Positions 1 through 9,498 are shown, counted from the stretch's first letter. The stretch is DNA of 62,625 bases from JBGANR01 sp044222225 (GCA_044222225.1 JBGANR010000025.1:1-62625), one strand, 5' to 3'. Notes: a model not told the origin generated them from the sequence alone. Numbers and translations: made by a program.

Positions 1-15
1 TTGTCTGGTTGGTTG

Positions 16-132
16 TTGCGGCGGCGATAGCGTGGGGGAGACGCCCGGTCCCATTCCGAACCCGGAAGCTAAGGCCCACTGCGCCGATGGTACTGCACTT
101 TAGTCGGTGTGGGAGAGTAGGACACCGCCGCA
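16..132 (+). rRNA. rrf: 5S ribosomal RNA
   Basis: The segment has the actinobacterial 5S pattern: a GC-rich 5' arm (GCGGCGAT...) pairing with the 3' arm ending ...ACACCGCCGC, the conserved block CGCCCGGTCCCATTCCGAAC and the GGAAGCTAAG and GTAGGACACCGC motifs. It is followed directly by a strong terminator, so it is the last gene of an rRNA operon whose 16S and 23S genes lie to the left of the window. Exact ends are placed by analogy with mycobacterial 5S RNA and may be off by one to three bases. Confidence 0.95.
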
Positions 133-145
133 CTACTTTTTGCTG

Positions 146-188
146 TTTGAGGCCCGTCGCCCCTGTTCCGGGGGTGGCGGGCCTCAAA
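146..188 (+). terminator. rRNA operon terminator
   Basis: An 18-bp arm beginning TTTGAGGCCCG pairs with GGGCCTCAAA across a short loop. It is preceded by a T-run and follows the 5S gene directly. It most likely terminates the rRNA operon; its A/T-flanked stem could also act on the convergent amidohydrolase gene. Confidence 0.85.
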
Positions 189-271
189 TGTGTATCCACA
201 CCCGAAACTCCGACAGAACCGGCCGACGAAGCCCAGAGCTCGGAGGTCCGAGCCCCGGGCTTTCGTTCGGA

Positions 272-1891
272 TCAGATCTCTCGACGATGAACGACGTCCC
301 CGCCCACGATCGTTGCCAGTACCGGAGCATCGGCGAGCTCATCGGGATCCGCATGGAGGGGATCGACCGCGAAGGCGGTGAAATCCGCGCGCCGGCCGAC
401 GGCGATGGCGCCGGCCGTCTTACCAGCTCCTTCGGCGATCGCGGCGTGCGACGTGTAGCCCTCGAGAGCCATCCGCGCCGTCAGACCCTGTTCGGGGCGG
501 ATCGGCGTCTCGGCGACGTGTCCACTGCGACGGCGCAACTGCGCGTCGGCCAGAACGGCTCGCGGATCGAACGGCGCGACCGGCCAGTCCGAGCCGAGGG
601 CGAGCAAGCCGCCTGCATCGCGGATGTCGCGGGTGCGGAAGGCTCGCGCCGCGCGTTCGGGGCCGATCCGGGTCGACCAGGCGTCGGAGCCGTCGGCGCG
701 GCTGAAGAGCGTGCAGTGCGTCGGCTGCATGCTGGCGACGACCCCGTACTCAGCGAATCTGGCGACGAGATCCGTCGGAACCGACTCGATGTGTTCGATG
801 CGGTGACGTGCGTGAACTCTCGCGGCCGTCGACAACGTCTCCAGAGCGAAGCGAACGGCGGCGTCGCCGATGGCGTGCGTCACCGTCGGCACGCCGTGAC
901 GGGCGAGGTGATGGACCGCGGCGCGGTAGGTGGCGGGGTCGGGCCAGTTGGGCGTCGTCGACTCGCCGTGACAGTCGGGCGCGTCGAACCATGCGGTGCC
1001 GCCTTCGACCGTGCCGTCCATGAAGAACTTGACGCCGTCGACTCGCCACCGGCGGCCACCCCGGCGCTGCTCGCCGACGAGGTGATCGAGCTGCTCAGCG
1101 CCGAGGCCCGGCACGCACCACGGCGCGGCCCGCAGCCGAATCGGCAGGTCGGTCTCCTCTTCGAGCGCGGCGAGGAGCTCGCCGCCGTCGCCGGCGAAGT
1201 CCATCGCGTTGCCGGCGGTGATCCCGGCGTCGGCCATCGATTGCAGGATCCCGAGGAGGCGTCGCCGGCGTGACGCGGTGGGCTCCGCCGGGATCGCCTC
1301 TTCCACAAGCGACATCGCCTCGAATTCGAGGAGGTGGCCGGTAGGTGTGCCATCGGACCCGCAGACGATGCTCGCCCGGCTGTCGAAAGAACGAGGACCG
1401 GTGACGCCGCCGGCCCGAAGCGCGGCCGGACTCGCGATGGCCGAATGCGCGTCGAACATGATGACGTAGGAGGGCACGTCGGAGCCGAGGGCGTCGATGA
1501 GGGGAGTGTTGGTGACGGGCCGGTCGCCGAAGACGTTCGTGTCGAGGCCCCAGCCCCGCACCCAGCCGCGGTCGCGTTCCGCGCTGCGGAGTGCCGTCAT
1601 CAGTTCCGGCAGCGACGTCACACCCGTGAGATCCGTACCGGCGGTCATTCCGAGGCCGTGAACGGGATGGATGTGGCCGTCGATGAGCCCCGGGGTGAGG
1701 GTCGCGGCGCCGAGATCGACGACGTGTGTCGACGGCCCGGTGAAGCCTCGGACGTCCGCATCGTCACCAACGGCGATGATCGTGCCGCGGCGGACGGCGA
1801 CGGCGGTCGCCGGACGGGCGCCGTCGATCATCGTGTGGACGGTGCCGGCTCGCAAGACGAGGTCGGCGTTGCTGTCGGTGACGTGTTCCAC
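272..1891 (-). CDS. Amidohydrolase family 3 (YtcJ-like) metal-dependent hydrolase
   Basis: A 539-aa cytoplasmic amidohydrolase of the family 3/YtcJ type, usual length about 530-560 aa. The metal-binding motif GLIDGHIHP is at residues 69-76, followed by the barrel motifs THAIGDAAV, RIEHIE and the C-terminal ALGSDWPV, which supplies the metal-ligand Asp. The substrate cannot be inferred; relatives act on amides and cyclic ureides. Translation probably starts at GTG 1889-1891, with GGAGAG about four bases upstream. The gene is divergent from a TetR-type regulator, with a perfect palindrome in the shared 144-bp promoter region, so the regulator probably controls it. Confidence 0.9.
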   Translation of the reverse strand: MEHVTDSNADLVLRAGTVHTMIDGARPATAVAVRRGTIIAVGDDADVRGFTGPSTHVVDLGAATLTPGLIDGHIHPVHGLGMTAGTDLTGVTSLPELMTALRSAERDRGWVRGWGLDTNVFGDRPVTNTPLIDALGSDVPSYVIMFDAHSAIASPAALRAGGVTGPRSFDSRASIVCGSDGTPTGHLLEFEAMSLVEEAIPAEPTASRRRRLLGILQSMADAGITAGNAMDFAGDGGELLAALEEETDLPIRLRAAPWCVPGLGAEQLDHLVGEQRRGGRRWRVDGVKFFMDGTVEGGTAWFDAPDCHGESTTPNWPDPATYRAAVHHLARHGVPTVTHAIGDAAVRFALETLSTAARVHARHRIEHIESVPTDLVARFAEYGVVASMQPTHCTLFSRADGSDAWSTRIGPERAARAFRTRDIRDAGGLLALGSDWPVAPFDPRAVLADAQLRRRSGHVAETPIRPEQGLTARMALEGYTSHAAIAEGAGKTAGAIAVGRRADFTAFAVDPLHADPDELADAPVLATIVGGDVVHRREI

Positions 1892-1938
1892 GGGCTCTCC
1901 ACAGATGTGATCTGGTCAGGGACCTTGCGGCCGCCGTT

Positions 1939-1957
1939 AATCGAATGGGATTCGATT
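1939..1957. promoter_or_regulatory. Palindromic operator between amidohydrolase and tetR
   Basis: A perfect inverted repeat, AATCGAAT-GGG-ATTCGATT, with 8-bp arms and a 3-bp spacer lies midway in the divergent intergenic region. Size and position fit the binding site of the TetR-type protein encoded from 2036. The assignment to that regulator is inference from context. Confidence 0.65.
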
Positions 1958-2035
1958 ATGGTAGGTCCGCGTGATCGACGCCACAAGAGGCAAACCGAAT
2001 AGACTTCGGCAAAACGTGTGTGGCGAGGGGGTTCG

Positions 2036-2668
2036 ATGGCGAGGCCGAAGGTTGCGCTGCTCGACAAGGCCAAGATCAGCGCCGCTGCGTTGGACCTCGT
2101 CGATCGTGACGGCGATTTCACCATGCCCGCGCTGGCGAAGCGGCTCGGTGTCGGCGTGGCCTCGCTGTACCACCACGTGCCCGGCGGCCGGTCCGACGTC
2201 GTCGAACTCGTCCGAGTGCGGGCCACGGGGCGCGTCGACGCGTCGGCCTTCGACGAGCTGCCGTGGGACGAGGCGGTACCCGTCTTCGCGCGTTCCTATC
2301 TCGACGCCTTCCGGGCGCATCCCGTCGCCATCCGGCTGCTCGCGACCGAGCCGGTGCGTGACCCCGTCATCCTCGCCGTCTACCGCAAGGCGGCATCGGG
2401 CCTGCGTCGCGCCGGCTTCGCCGACGGCGAGGTCATCGGGCTCATCACCGCCGTCGAGAGCTTCGTCCTCGGCGCGGCCCTCGACTCGAGGGCGCCCGAC
2501 GTCATGATCGCCGCCGACGGCGTCGACGTCGGCCCGGATCTCCGCGTGGTTCTCGACGCCGCTCCGCGTGGCGTGGCCCGTGCGGAGCAGGCGTTCGGCC
2601 TCGGCGTCGAGTTGCTGGTCGACGGTCTGCGTGCACGGCTGGCGCGGCGCGGTCCGGCGATGCGGTGA
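2036..2668 (+). CDS. TetR-family transcriptional regulator
   Basis: A 210-aa regulator. The N-terminal helix-turn-helix spans about residues 14-50 and ends in the typical recognition segment RLGVGVASLYHHVPG. The C-terminal half resembles the tetracycline-repressor-type ligand domain. The ATG at 2036 is chosen because GAGGGG lies just upstream and the protein then begins MARPKVALLDK; an in-frame upstream start at 2018 is less likely. It is transcribed divergently from the amidohydrolase and probably represses it and itself through the 1939-1957 palindrome. The inducer is unknown. Confidence 0.88.
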   Translation: MARPKVALLDKAKISAAALDLVDRDGDFTMPALAKRLGVGVASLYHHVPGGRSDVVELVRVRATGRVDASAFDELPWDEAVPVFARSYLDAFRAHPVAIRLLATEPVRDPVILAVYRKAASGLRRAGFADGEVIGLITAVESFVLGAALDSRAPDVMIAADGVDVGPDLRVVLDAAPRGVARAEQAFGLGVELLVDGLRARLARRGPAMR

Positions 2669-2947
2669 TGGAGCACACCCGCGAATAGGCCGCCCGCGGT
2701 CGAGGTGCCTTCTCCTACATCGTTTTCACATTCCATCTGATCGGCCGACGATACTGTCCGTCATTCATACGACATCGATTCGTTCGTCGTGCGAATGGCC
2801 GACGACAGAAGGTGTTTCTCGGGCCTCACAAATCGGTGTTACTCGACGGCCGGGCCGGTTTATTTCGCCGACTTCTGCCTGGCTATTCGTTGCGCTAATG
2901 TTCGCTGCGACCGCCACGCCCATCCGATGCGAGAGAGCTTTTCGTCG

Positions 2948-4747
2948 ATGACCGATAGGACGCCCGAGTCGATTGCGGGATATCGCATCGATCGAGTTCT
3001 CGGCCGGGGTGGCATGGGGGTCGTGTACGCGGCCTGGCATCCGCGGCTGCCGAGGCTCGACGCGCTCAAGGTGATGCCCGCGACGATCTCCCACGATCCG
3101 GCGTTCCGCGCCAGGTTCATTCGCGAGGCCGAGTTGGCGGCGCGGCTGGAGCATCCGAACATCGTCGCGATCTACGACTGCGGTGACGACGACGGCCTCC
3201 TGTGGCTCAGCATGCGGCTCGTCCGCGGGGTGACCGCCGCGCAGGCGTTGCGGCGACGACCGTCAGGACTGCCGACGGCCGAGGTCGTGCGAATCGCCGC
3301 CGAGATCGGCGCCGCGCTCGACCACGCGCACGGCAAAGGGCTGATGCACCGCGACGTCAAGCCGGCGAACATCCTCCTCGACGCGGAGGGCGATGCGGCG
3401 CGCGCCGTACTGGCTGACTTCGGCGTCGCGCGAGCGGCGGACGACACCTCGCTGACGGCTTCCGGTCTGGTCGTGGGAACCGTCGACTTCTGCTCGCCGG
3501 AGCAGTTGACGGCCGCTGATCTCGACGGGCGTGCAGACCAGTACAGCCTGGCGTGCACCGTGGTCCACCTGCTCACGGGGGAGCGGCCGTTCGAAGGTTC
3601 GACGGCCGCGTCGGTGATCGCCAAACACCTGAGCAGTCCGCCGCCGCTGGTCTCCGAGCGCCGGGCAGGTCTGCCCCGGGCGGTCGACGACGTCATCGTG
3701 CGGGCGATGGCCAAGAACCGGGATCAGCGGTTCGGCAGTTGCCGCGCGTTCGCCGCCGCGTTCGCCGACGCCGTCGCGGGCCGGGACACCACGGTCGTCA
3801 GACGGGCGCAGCCGACCGGTGTCGCACCGCGTGACTCGGCGACCACGGGCATCCGGCCGGCGACACAGCCGCATCCCGGTGCGGCGCCATGGCATCCCGG
3901 ACTGCAGCGCCACGATGTGCCGCAGCCCGCAATGACGCCGCTACCGGCCGTGACGCGTCGCGGTGATTCCTCGCCGAGCGGACCGCCGTACTCGTCACCC
4001 GGCGCACGCATGGTCTCGGACGCGGCGGCCCCGACGGCTCCGAGGCGTCGGATGCCGTTGATCGCGGGGGCCGTCGCCGCGCTCGTCGCCATCGGTTCGG
4101 TCGGAGCCTGGGCGCTCGCGAACGGCGAAGACTCGGCCGGTGCCGCCGTGGACCATCCGACATCCACGGCGCCTGTATCGACGCCGGGTGCCTCGACCGA
4201 CGTGACGACCGCGCGGCCGGGCACGACGAGCGATCAGCCTGTACCGACGGCGACGCCGAGGGCGTCTCGCGCCCGGGTCTCCATCGTCGACGGTGATCGG
4301 CTCGACCCCTGCCGGATCCCCGCCGGCATGCTCGAAGACGGCACGCTCGTCGGGGCCGTGACGCGGACGGCGCGCACGTCGAACATGACGCATTGTGTCG
4401 GACATCTCGGGGACAAGCCGGCGATCGACGTCCTGCTCGGTGGCTTCGCCCGCGGTTCGAATCACGAGGCGGTGATGCTCGCCAATTGGAACAGCGGAGT
4501 CGCGCTTCCCGGTCGGGCCGGCTGGCGGAAGTACGACTACGCCGGGTCCGACGGGATGACCTGGTGCAAGGTCGGGTACCGGTCGGTGAATCCGACCTAC
4601 ACGTTCGAGGTGGCGGCGGTGCGGGACCCGCGTGAGCGGCCACCCATAGAGCGAGTCCCGATGTCTGCGGCCGATCGCCGATTGGTCTGTGACCGTCTGC
4701 CGCAGATCGCCGCCGGCATCGACGCGGCGATGCCGGCAAGCGGGTGA
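2948..4747 (+). CDS. Transmembrane serine/threonine protein kinase
   Basis: A 599-aa receptor-type Hanks kinase. The kinase domain (about residues 11-275) has the glycine loop GRGGMG at 19-24, the ATP lysine K41 (DALKVMP), the catalytic HRDVKPAN starting at H134, DFG at D157 and an SPE motif replacing APE. A Pro/Thr-rich linker leads to one membrane helix at about 371-392. The external C-terminal region has conserved cysteines (DPCRIP, THCVGHL, TWCKVGY, LVCDRL) and resembles a DUF3558-type sensor; there are no PASTA repeats. The start at 2948 places the first residues just before the kinase fold. The pseudokinase at 12940-14565 shares this architecture. Downstream secreted hydrolases suggest an envelope-related role, but substrates are unknown. 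Confidence 0.93.
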   Translation: MTDRTPESIAGYRIDRVLGRGGMGVVYAAWHPRLPRLDALKVMPATISHDPAFRARFIREAELAARLEHPNIVAIYDCGDDDGLLWLSMRLVRGVTAAQALRRRPSGLPTAEVVRIAAEIGAALDHAHGKGLMHRDVKPANILLDAEGDAARAVLADFGVARAADDTSLTASGLVVGTVDFCSPEQLTAADLDGRADQYSLACTVVHLLTGERPFEGSTAASVIAKHLSSPPPLVSERRAGLPRAVDDVIVRAMAKNRDQRFGSCRAFAAAFADAVAGRDTTVVRRAQPTGVAPRDSATTGIRPATQPHPGAAPWHPGLQRHDVPQPAMTPLPAVTRRGDSSPSGPPYSSPGARMVSDAAAPTAPRRRMPLIAGAVAALVAIGSVGAWALANGEDSAGAAVDHPTSTAPVSTPGASTDVTTARPGTTSDQPVPTATPRASRARVSIVDGDRLDPCRIPAGMLEDGTLVGAVTRTARTSNMTHCVGHLGDKPAIDVLLGGFARGSNHEAVMLANWNSGVALPGRAGWRKYDYAGSDGMTWCKVGYRSVNPTYTFEVAAVRDPRERPPIERVPMSAADRRLVCDRLPQIAAGIDAAMPASG

Positions 4748-4849
4748 GTGCGACGTCTCCGGTCGTGTCACGCCCGGGAGTCGAGAACTCGAGACGTGCC
4801 GCCGATATCGGCGGTCGCGATGGTGAGACCGGAAGGAATGAGAAGGACG

Positions 4850-5707
4850 ATGGGTAGAAGTGATGGGAGCCGCCGCGCGGTTCTGAAACGATGGGCCGTG
4901 GCGTCGGTGGCGGTCGCGACCTGCCTGGCCACGATCGGTGTATCGCAGGCGGCTGCCGCGCCCGGCGACAAGATCGTGGTCATCGGCGATTCTCATGCCT
5001 CGAACCAAGCCTATGTCGGGCCGGCCTGCTCGCATGATCCCGGCTCGTGGCCGAACAGACTGGCGCGAACGTCGTCGTCGACGCTTATCGACACGTCCTG
5101 TTCTGGAACGTCGCTGAGTGGTCGCTACAACATCAACGATGCGGCGCGGATCGCCGACCGGAGAGGTGGGTTCACGGCACAGACGAAAGCCGTGCTCATT
5201 CAGCTCGGTTTCAACGAGTGGAATCTGGCGGCGTTCAATCAACGCTGCCTGGTACAGGGCTGTGGAGCCGGTGATCCGGCGTTGCGCGATATCACCGCGG
5301 CGAATTTCGCGGCCCGCGTGCGAGGTGTCGTCGATTACGCGAAGTACTACGCGCCGAACGCGCGGATCGCTCTTGTCGGCTACGCCGAAGTCCATCGGCC
5401 GGGCGCGCAGCAGGCATGCACCGGCGTCGTCGGCGGTGGGCAGGTCGCTCGTCCGGACAGCTCCGGGATGATCGAGGCGATGCGGCGGCTGCAGGCCGCG
5501 CAGCAGGGCGCGGCGCAGGCCCTGGGGATCGGATTCGTCGATGCACAGGCGGCGACGCGCGGGCACGGGCTGTGCACGCCGGATCCGTGGATGAAAGGGC
5601 TGCTCCATCCGACCATCGATCCGGTCGACACACTGATGTTTGCGCATCCGACCGATAAGGGGGACGCCGTTCTCGCGGCGACGATCCGCCGGCAGATCGG
5701 GCTCTGA
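4850..5707 (+). CDS. Secreted SGNH/GDSL-family hydrolase (copy 1)
   Basis: A 285-aa exported SGNH-type esterase or acyl hydrolase. A signal peptide covers residues 1 to about 37 (ending SQAAAAPG). The nucleophile motif GDSH is at 46-49, the block-III-like motif is QLGFNEW, and a C-terminal AHPTDKGD motif supplies the probable catalytic His. Several Cys residues suggest disulfides outside the cell. ATG 4850 is preferred, with ATG 4838 possible. It is the first of three similar genes in this locus (also 5920 and 8598); two of the three are intact. In a locus with an acyltransferase-3 it may remove or transfer acyl groups on envelope glycans (inference). Confidence 0.88.
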   Translation: MGRSDGSRRAVLKRWAVASVAVATCLATIGVSQAAAAPGDKIVVIGDSHASNQAYVGPACSHDPGSWPNRLARTSSSTLIDTSCSGTSLSGRYNINDAARIADRRGGFTAQTKAVLIQLGFNEWNLAAFNQRCLVQGCGAGDPALRDITAANFAARVRGVVDYAKYYAPNARIALVGYAEVHRPGAQQACTGVVGGGQVARPDSSGMIEAMRRLQAAQQGAAQALGIGFVDAQAATRGHGLCTPDPWMKGLLHPTIDPVDTLMFAHPTDKGDAVLAATIRRQIGL

Positions 5708-5919
5708 CGTCGCTGCCGACGGCCGCGTCGCCGCCGGACCGGACCGCACCCTGTCGTCCGTCTGGCCGACGCCTCCCGGAGCCGGCCGCGTGATCCGTCG
5801 AATCAGAGATCTTGCTCGTTTCGTTGCCCTGCATCCGTTTCGCCCGCTAGTCTCCTGACGGTATCGCCTGATCTGATACAGGTGGTGCCAATGAGACGGG
5901 GATCAAAGGGGAAATCGAT

Positions 5920-6771
5920 ATGTTCAGCAGACAGCGATGGCGCGCGGCCCGATGGGTCACGGGGCTGGCGGCGACCGCCGTGGTGACGGCGGGGATCGCC
6001 GCGCCGCAGGCGGCCGCGGCGCCCGGCGGCACGATCGTCGTGCTCGGCGATTCGTTCGCCGCCAACACCGCGGACGTCCTCAGCTCGGGCTGCCCGCAGA
6101 GCAGGACGTCCTGGCCGCAGCAGTTGGCGAGGACGGCGCGGGCCGACGTCATCCAGGCGGCGTGCCTCGGCGCGTCGTTGACAGGCGGATACAACATCAA
6201 CGACGAGGCGCGAGTGGCCCAGCGCAAGGGCGGCTTCACGGCGGGGACGACGGCCGTGCTCGTCCAGATGGGCTTCAACGAGTGGATCGGAACGTCGTTC
6301 CACACGCGGTGCCTCTTCGCCGGCTGCGCGGCCGACGACCCGGCGCTGCGCGGCGTCACCGCTGAGAACTACGCGGCGCGGGTGCGGGGCGTCGTCGAGT
6401 ACGCGAAGTACTACGCGCCGAACGCGAAGATCGCGCTCGTCGGCTACCCGGAGATCCATCGGCCGGGCGCTCGCGCGGCGTGTGCCACCGTCGTCGGGGG
6501 CGCGCAGGTGCGCCATCCGGCCGGCGCCGGCATGGTCGAGGCGACGCGTCGGCTGCAGGCCGCGCAGCAGGGTGCGGCGCAGCTGCTCGGCGTCGCGTTC
6601 GTCGACGCGCAGGCCGCGACGCGCGGGCACGGGCTGTGCACGCGGGATCCGTGGGTCAACGGCGTCCTGCATCCGTCGCTCGATCCGATGGACACGGTGA
6701 TGTTCGCCCATCCCACCGAGAAGGGCGATGCGGTGCTGGCCGGGACGATCCGGCGGCAGCTCGGGCTCTGA
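5920..6771 (+). CDS. Secreted SGNH/GDSL-family hydrolase (copy 2)
   Basis: A 283-aa paralogue of the 4850-5707 gene. The signal peptide covers about residues 1-34 (APQAAAAPG), with GDSF at 43-46, the conserved QMGFNEW, a repeated GHGLC segment and AHPTEKGD near the C-terminus. Long stretches match copies 1 and 3, so the set arose by tandem duplication. The ATG at 5920 has AAAGGGG at a suitable distance. A 212-bp non-coding gap separates it from copy 1, so it probably has its own promoter. Substrate unknown; an envelope carbohydrate esterase role is inference. Confidence 0.88.
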   Translation: MFSRQRWRAARWVTGLAATAVVTAGIAAPQAAAAPGGTIVVLGDSFAANTADVLSSGCPQSRTSWPQQLARTARADVIQAACLGASLTGGYNINDEARVAQRKGGFTAGTTAVLVQMGFNEWIGTSFHTRCLFAGCAADDPALRGVTAENYAARVRGVVEYAKYYAPNAKIALVGYPEIHRPGARAACATVVGGAQVRHPAGAGMVEATRRLQAAQQGAAQLLGVAFVDAQAATRGHGLCTRDPWVNGVLHPSLDPMDTVMFAHPTEKGDAVLAGTIRRQLGL

Positions 6772-6879
6772 CGGACAGAGGTCACGGGATGAATGAGGCC
6801 GCAGAGTGCTGTGGAGCCTCGCCCGTGTCTGCAGACGAATGATTCGAAGTCATAGAGCAATTCGAAAAGGGAGTCAGTT

Positions 6880-7209
6880 GTGAATTTCGTGAAGAAGTGT
6901 GCGGCGGCCGTCGTCGTGGCGGTGCCCGCGGTGTTGCTGGCCGCGTGCGGGTCCGACGACAAGCCTGCGGAATCGTCGTCGAGTACGTCGACGTCCACCT
7001 CGTCGTCCACGTCGGCGCCGTCGTCGACGAAGGCCTCGTCGACGACGCGCAAGCCCGCGACCACGCAGCAGGAGCAGCCGGCGCCGCAACAGCCCGCGCC
7101 GCAGCAGCCCGCACCGCAGCAGACGCAGAATCCGGCGCCCGCGCCGCAGAACCCGAATCCGGGGCCCCCGACGCTGCCGGGTGGCGGCGGCGGGCGCCCG
7201 GGCTACTGA
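6880..7209 (+). CDS. Small Pro/Gln-rich lipoprotein
   Basis: A 109-aa lipoprotein. The signal sequence ends in the lipobox LLAAC, with Cys23 as the acylated residue. The mature part is low complexity: a Ser/Thr stretch, then QQPAP repeats and a Gly-rich tail ending PGGGGGRPGY. It therefore looks like an unstructured surface stalk or wall-spanning linker rather than an enzyme. The start is GTG 6880 with AAAAGGGA upstream. Its stop is one base from the GTG of the acyltransferase, so the two are probably co-transcribed. No specific function can be assigned. Confidence 0.8.
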   Translation: MNFVKKCAAAVVVAVPAVLLAACGSDDKPAESSSSTSTSTSSSTSAPSSTKASSTTRKPATTQQEQPAPQQPAPQQPAPQQTQNPAPAPQNPNPGPPTLPGGGGGRPGY

Positions 7210-7210
7210 C

Positions 7211-8598
7211 GTGACCGGGAGTCAGTCCGCCGGGGCGGACCGACCTCCGGCTCGGCTCCGTGCCGGCGACGTCGCTCTCGCCGCCCGCGAGCCGGTGACG
7301 TTCGCACCGGGCTCGGCGGCGCCCGCGTCCACACCGACGCCGGACGCCGCCCTCGCATCGGCGCCCGACGGGTCGTTCGCGGCCCGTCGGGGCTCCCGCC
7401 TGCCGTCGCTCACCGGAATGCGCTGGTGGGCGGCGCTCGCGGTGTTCGTGCTGCACACGCTCGTGTTCCTGCCGACGTTCCCGTTCTATGCGAGCGAGTG
7501 GTACGACGACCTGGCGCGTTGGGTGCCGATGCAGGTCGGTGCGTCGGGCGTCGCCTTCTTCTTCGTGCTGTCCGGTTTCATCATGTATTGGACCCGGCGG
7601 CCGCGGGACACGGCGCGCGGCTTCATCTGGCGGCGGGTGCGGAAGATCTATCCGACGCACATCGTCGCGGTGCTCATCCTGCTGCTCGTCCTCCCGGTGC
7701 CGTTGGGGCGTGCCGAGACATGGGTGCCGTGTCTGCTGCTCATCCAGACGTGGTGGCCGGACTGGACGACGCTCGGCGGGCTCAACGTGCCGGCGTGGTC
7801 GCTGGCCTCGGAGATGCTGTTCTACCTGCTGTTCCCGTTCGTCGTGCCCTGGGTCGACCGGATCAGGGAGCGGTGGGTTCCGCACGCGATCGCCGTGCTG
7901 TTCGCGGGCATCGCCCTGCTGCACACGGCGTTCTACCTGTGGGCCGACGGGTACAAAGGGATCGACAATCTCTACGGCGCGCGGCCACAGCTGCCGCCGG
8001 CACCGGACCGGACGCCGGAATACGAGATCCACGGCGCGCCCGTCTGGTTCGCGCAGGACTACATCGGCTACGCCGACCACGGCTATTGGCTGAGCTATTA
8101 CTTCCCGGTCGCCCGGCTCCCGGAGTTCTTCCTCGGCGTGCTGGTCTGCGGTTGGTGGTCAGCGGTCGCTGGCGGGTGACGTCGATGGTCTGGCCGCTCG
8201 TCTCGCTGGCGGTGGCGTTCGCGCTGACCTGGGTCGTCCCGGTGAACTTCAAGATGTCGGTGGTCATCCTGCTGCCGACGGCCGCGGTGATCGCCACCGC
8301 GTGCGTGCGCGATCTGCAGGGGCGGGGCGGGCTGAACGCCACGAAGCCGATGGTCTGGCTCGGCGACGTCTCGTACGCCTTCTACCTCATGCAGTATCCG
8401 GTGATGGTGGTGCTCACCAAGTACCTCCTGTTCGACGAGGCGGTCGGGTTCGAAGGGTGGCTCGGTGCCGTCGGGCTGAGCCTCGTCCTGTCGCTGGCGT
8501 TGGCGGCGGCGACGTTCCATTTCGTGGACAAGCCGATCACCAGTCGTCGCCGCAGCGTTACTGTTGGGGCGAAAGTGACAGGAGAGGCTAGGGGGTGA
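7211..8598 (+). pseudogene. Acyltransferase family 3 membrane protein, frameshifted
   Basis: Two overlapping reading frames together encode one acyltransferase-3 protein of about 460 aa. The first part (7211-8179) has an early catalytic-region SLTGMRWWAAL, several membrane helices, FFFVLSGFIMYW and the R-rich RRVRKIYP motif. The second part, in another frame up to 8598, encodes the last helices and ends in FHFVDKPITSR. The shift maps at about 8149-8151, where one added C (TGC-CGG instead of TGCGG) restores VC-RLVVSGRW. This family moves acyl groups across the membrane onto glycans and often works with an SGNH domain, here on separate genes. The stop at 8596-8598 overlaps the ATG of the next SGNH gene. 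It may be a true pseudogene or a sequence error. Confidence 0.8.
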
Positions 8599-9467
8599 TG
8601 ATGGGAAACAGGGGACACGGGCGTGCGCGCCGCGGGCGGGTGACGCGGTGGATCGCCGGAACCGTCGCCGCGGTGGCCTGTGCCGCGGGGATCGCCGTCC
8701 CGCAGGCCGCGGCAGCGCCCGGAGACAGGATCGTCGTGCTCGGCGATTCCTACACGGCGAACAGTCCCGACCTGTCCGGCGGCGGCGGGTGTGGTCAGAG
8801 CCCGTCGTCGTGGCCGCGGCAGCTGGCGGCGCGCACGGGCATCGACCTGATCGACGTCGCCTGCTCGGGCGCCTCGTTGAGCGGTGACTACAACATCAAC
8901 GACGAGGCGCAGGTGGCGCAGCGTCGCGGCGGCTTCACGGCGCAGACGAAGGCCGTGCTCATCCAGCTCGGCTTCAACTAGTGGACCAGCCTGGAGTTCC
9001 ATGCGCGCTGCCTGGCGCTCGGTTGCACGGCGGCTGATCCGGCGCTGAACCCCGTGACGGCCGACGCCGTCGCCGCGCGCATGCGCGGAGTGGTCGACTA
9101 CGTGAAGTACTTCGCCCCGAAGGCGACGATCCTGCTCGTCGGCTATCCGGAACTGCATCGCGACGGCGCGCGTGAGGCCTGCGTGACGGTGGGCGGAGCG
9201 CAGGTGCGACGCCCGGTCAGTTCCGGGATCATCGAGGCGATGCGTCGTCTGCAGGCCGCGCAGGAGGGGGCCGCCAGGATTCTCGGCGTCGGCTTCCTCG
9301 ATGCACAGGCGGTGACGCGCGGGCACGGGTTGTGCACTCCGGACCCCTGGATCAACGGGGTCTTCCATCCGTCGCTGAACCCCGTGTACACGGCCTTGAT
9401 CGGTCATCCGACGGTCAAGGGGGACACGGTTCTCGCGGAGGCCGTCCGGGTCCGGTTGGGCCTGTGA
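8598..9467 (+). pseudogene. SGNH/GDSL hydrolase (copy 3) with in-frame amber codon
   Basis: The third SGNH paralogue, 289 codons, is open in one frame except for TAG at 8979-8981 (codon 128). The two intact copies have GFNEW here; this copy reads GFN-stop-W, so a single G-to-T change (GAG to TAG) explains it. A signal peptide (to about residue 40) and GDSY (49-52) precede the stop. The second half, beginning WTSLEFHARC, is well conserved and contains the C-terminal GHPTVKGD His motif, so the truncated product would lack the full catalytic site. The start ATG overlaps the acyltransferase stop, which indicates translational coupling. The conserved second half implies a recent mutation, a sequence error or readthrough. 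Confidence 0.85.
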
Positions 9468-9498
9468 TGCGCCACGTGCGGAGCCGGAGAAAGTGAAA

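Noticed and set aside
272..1273. Long plus-strand frames opposite the amidohydrolase gene
   Set aside because: They are antisense shadows typical of high-GC DNA; the minus-strand product has full family motifs.
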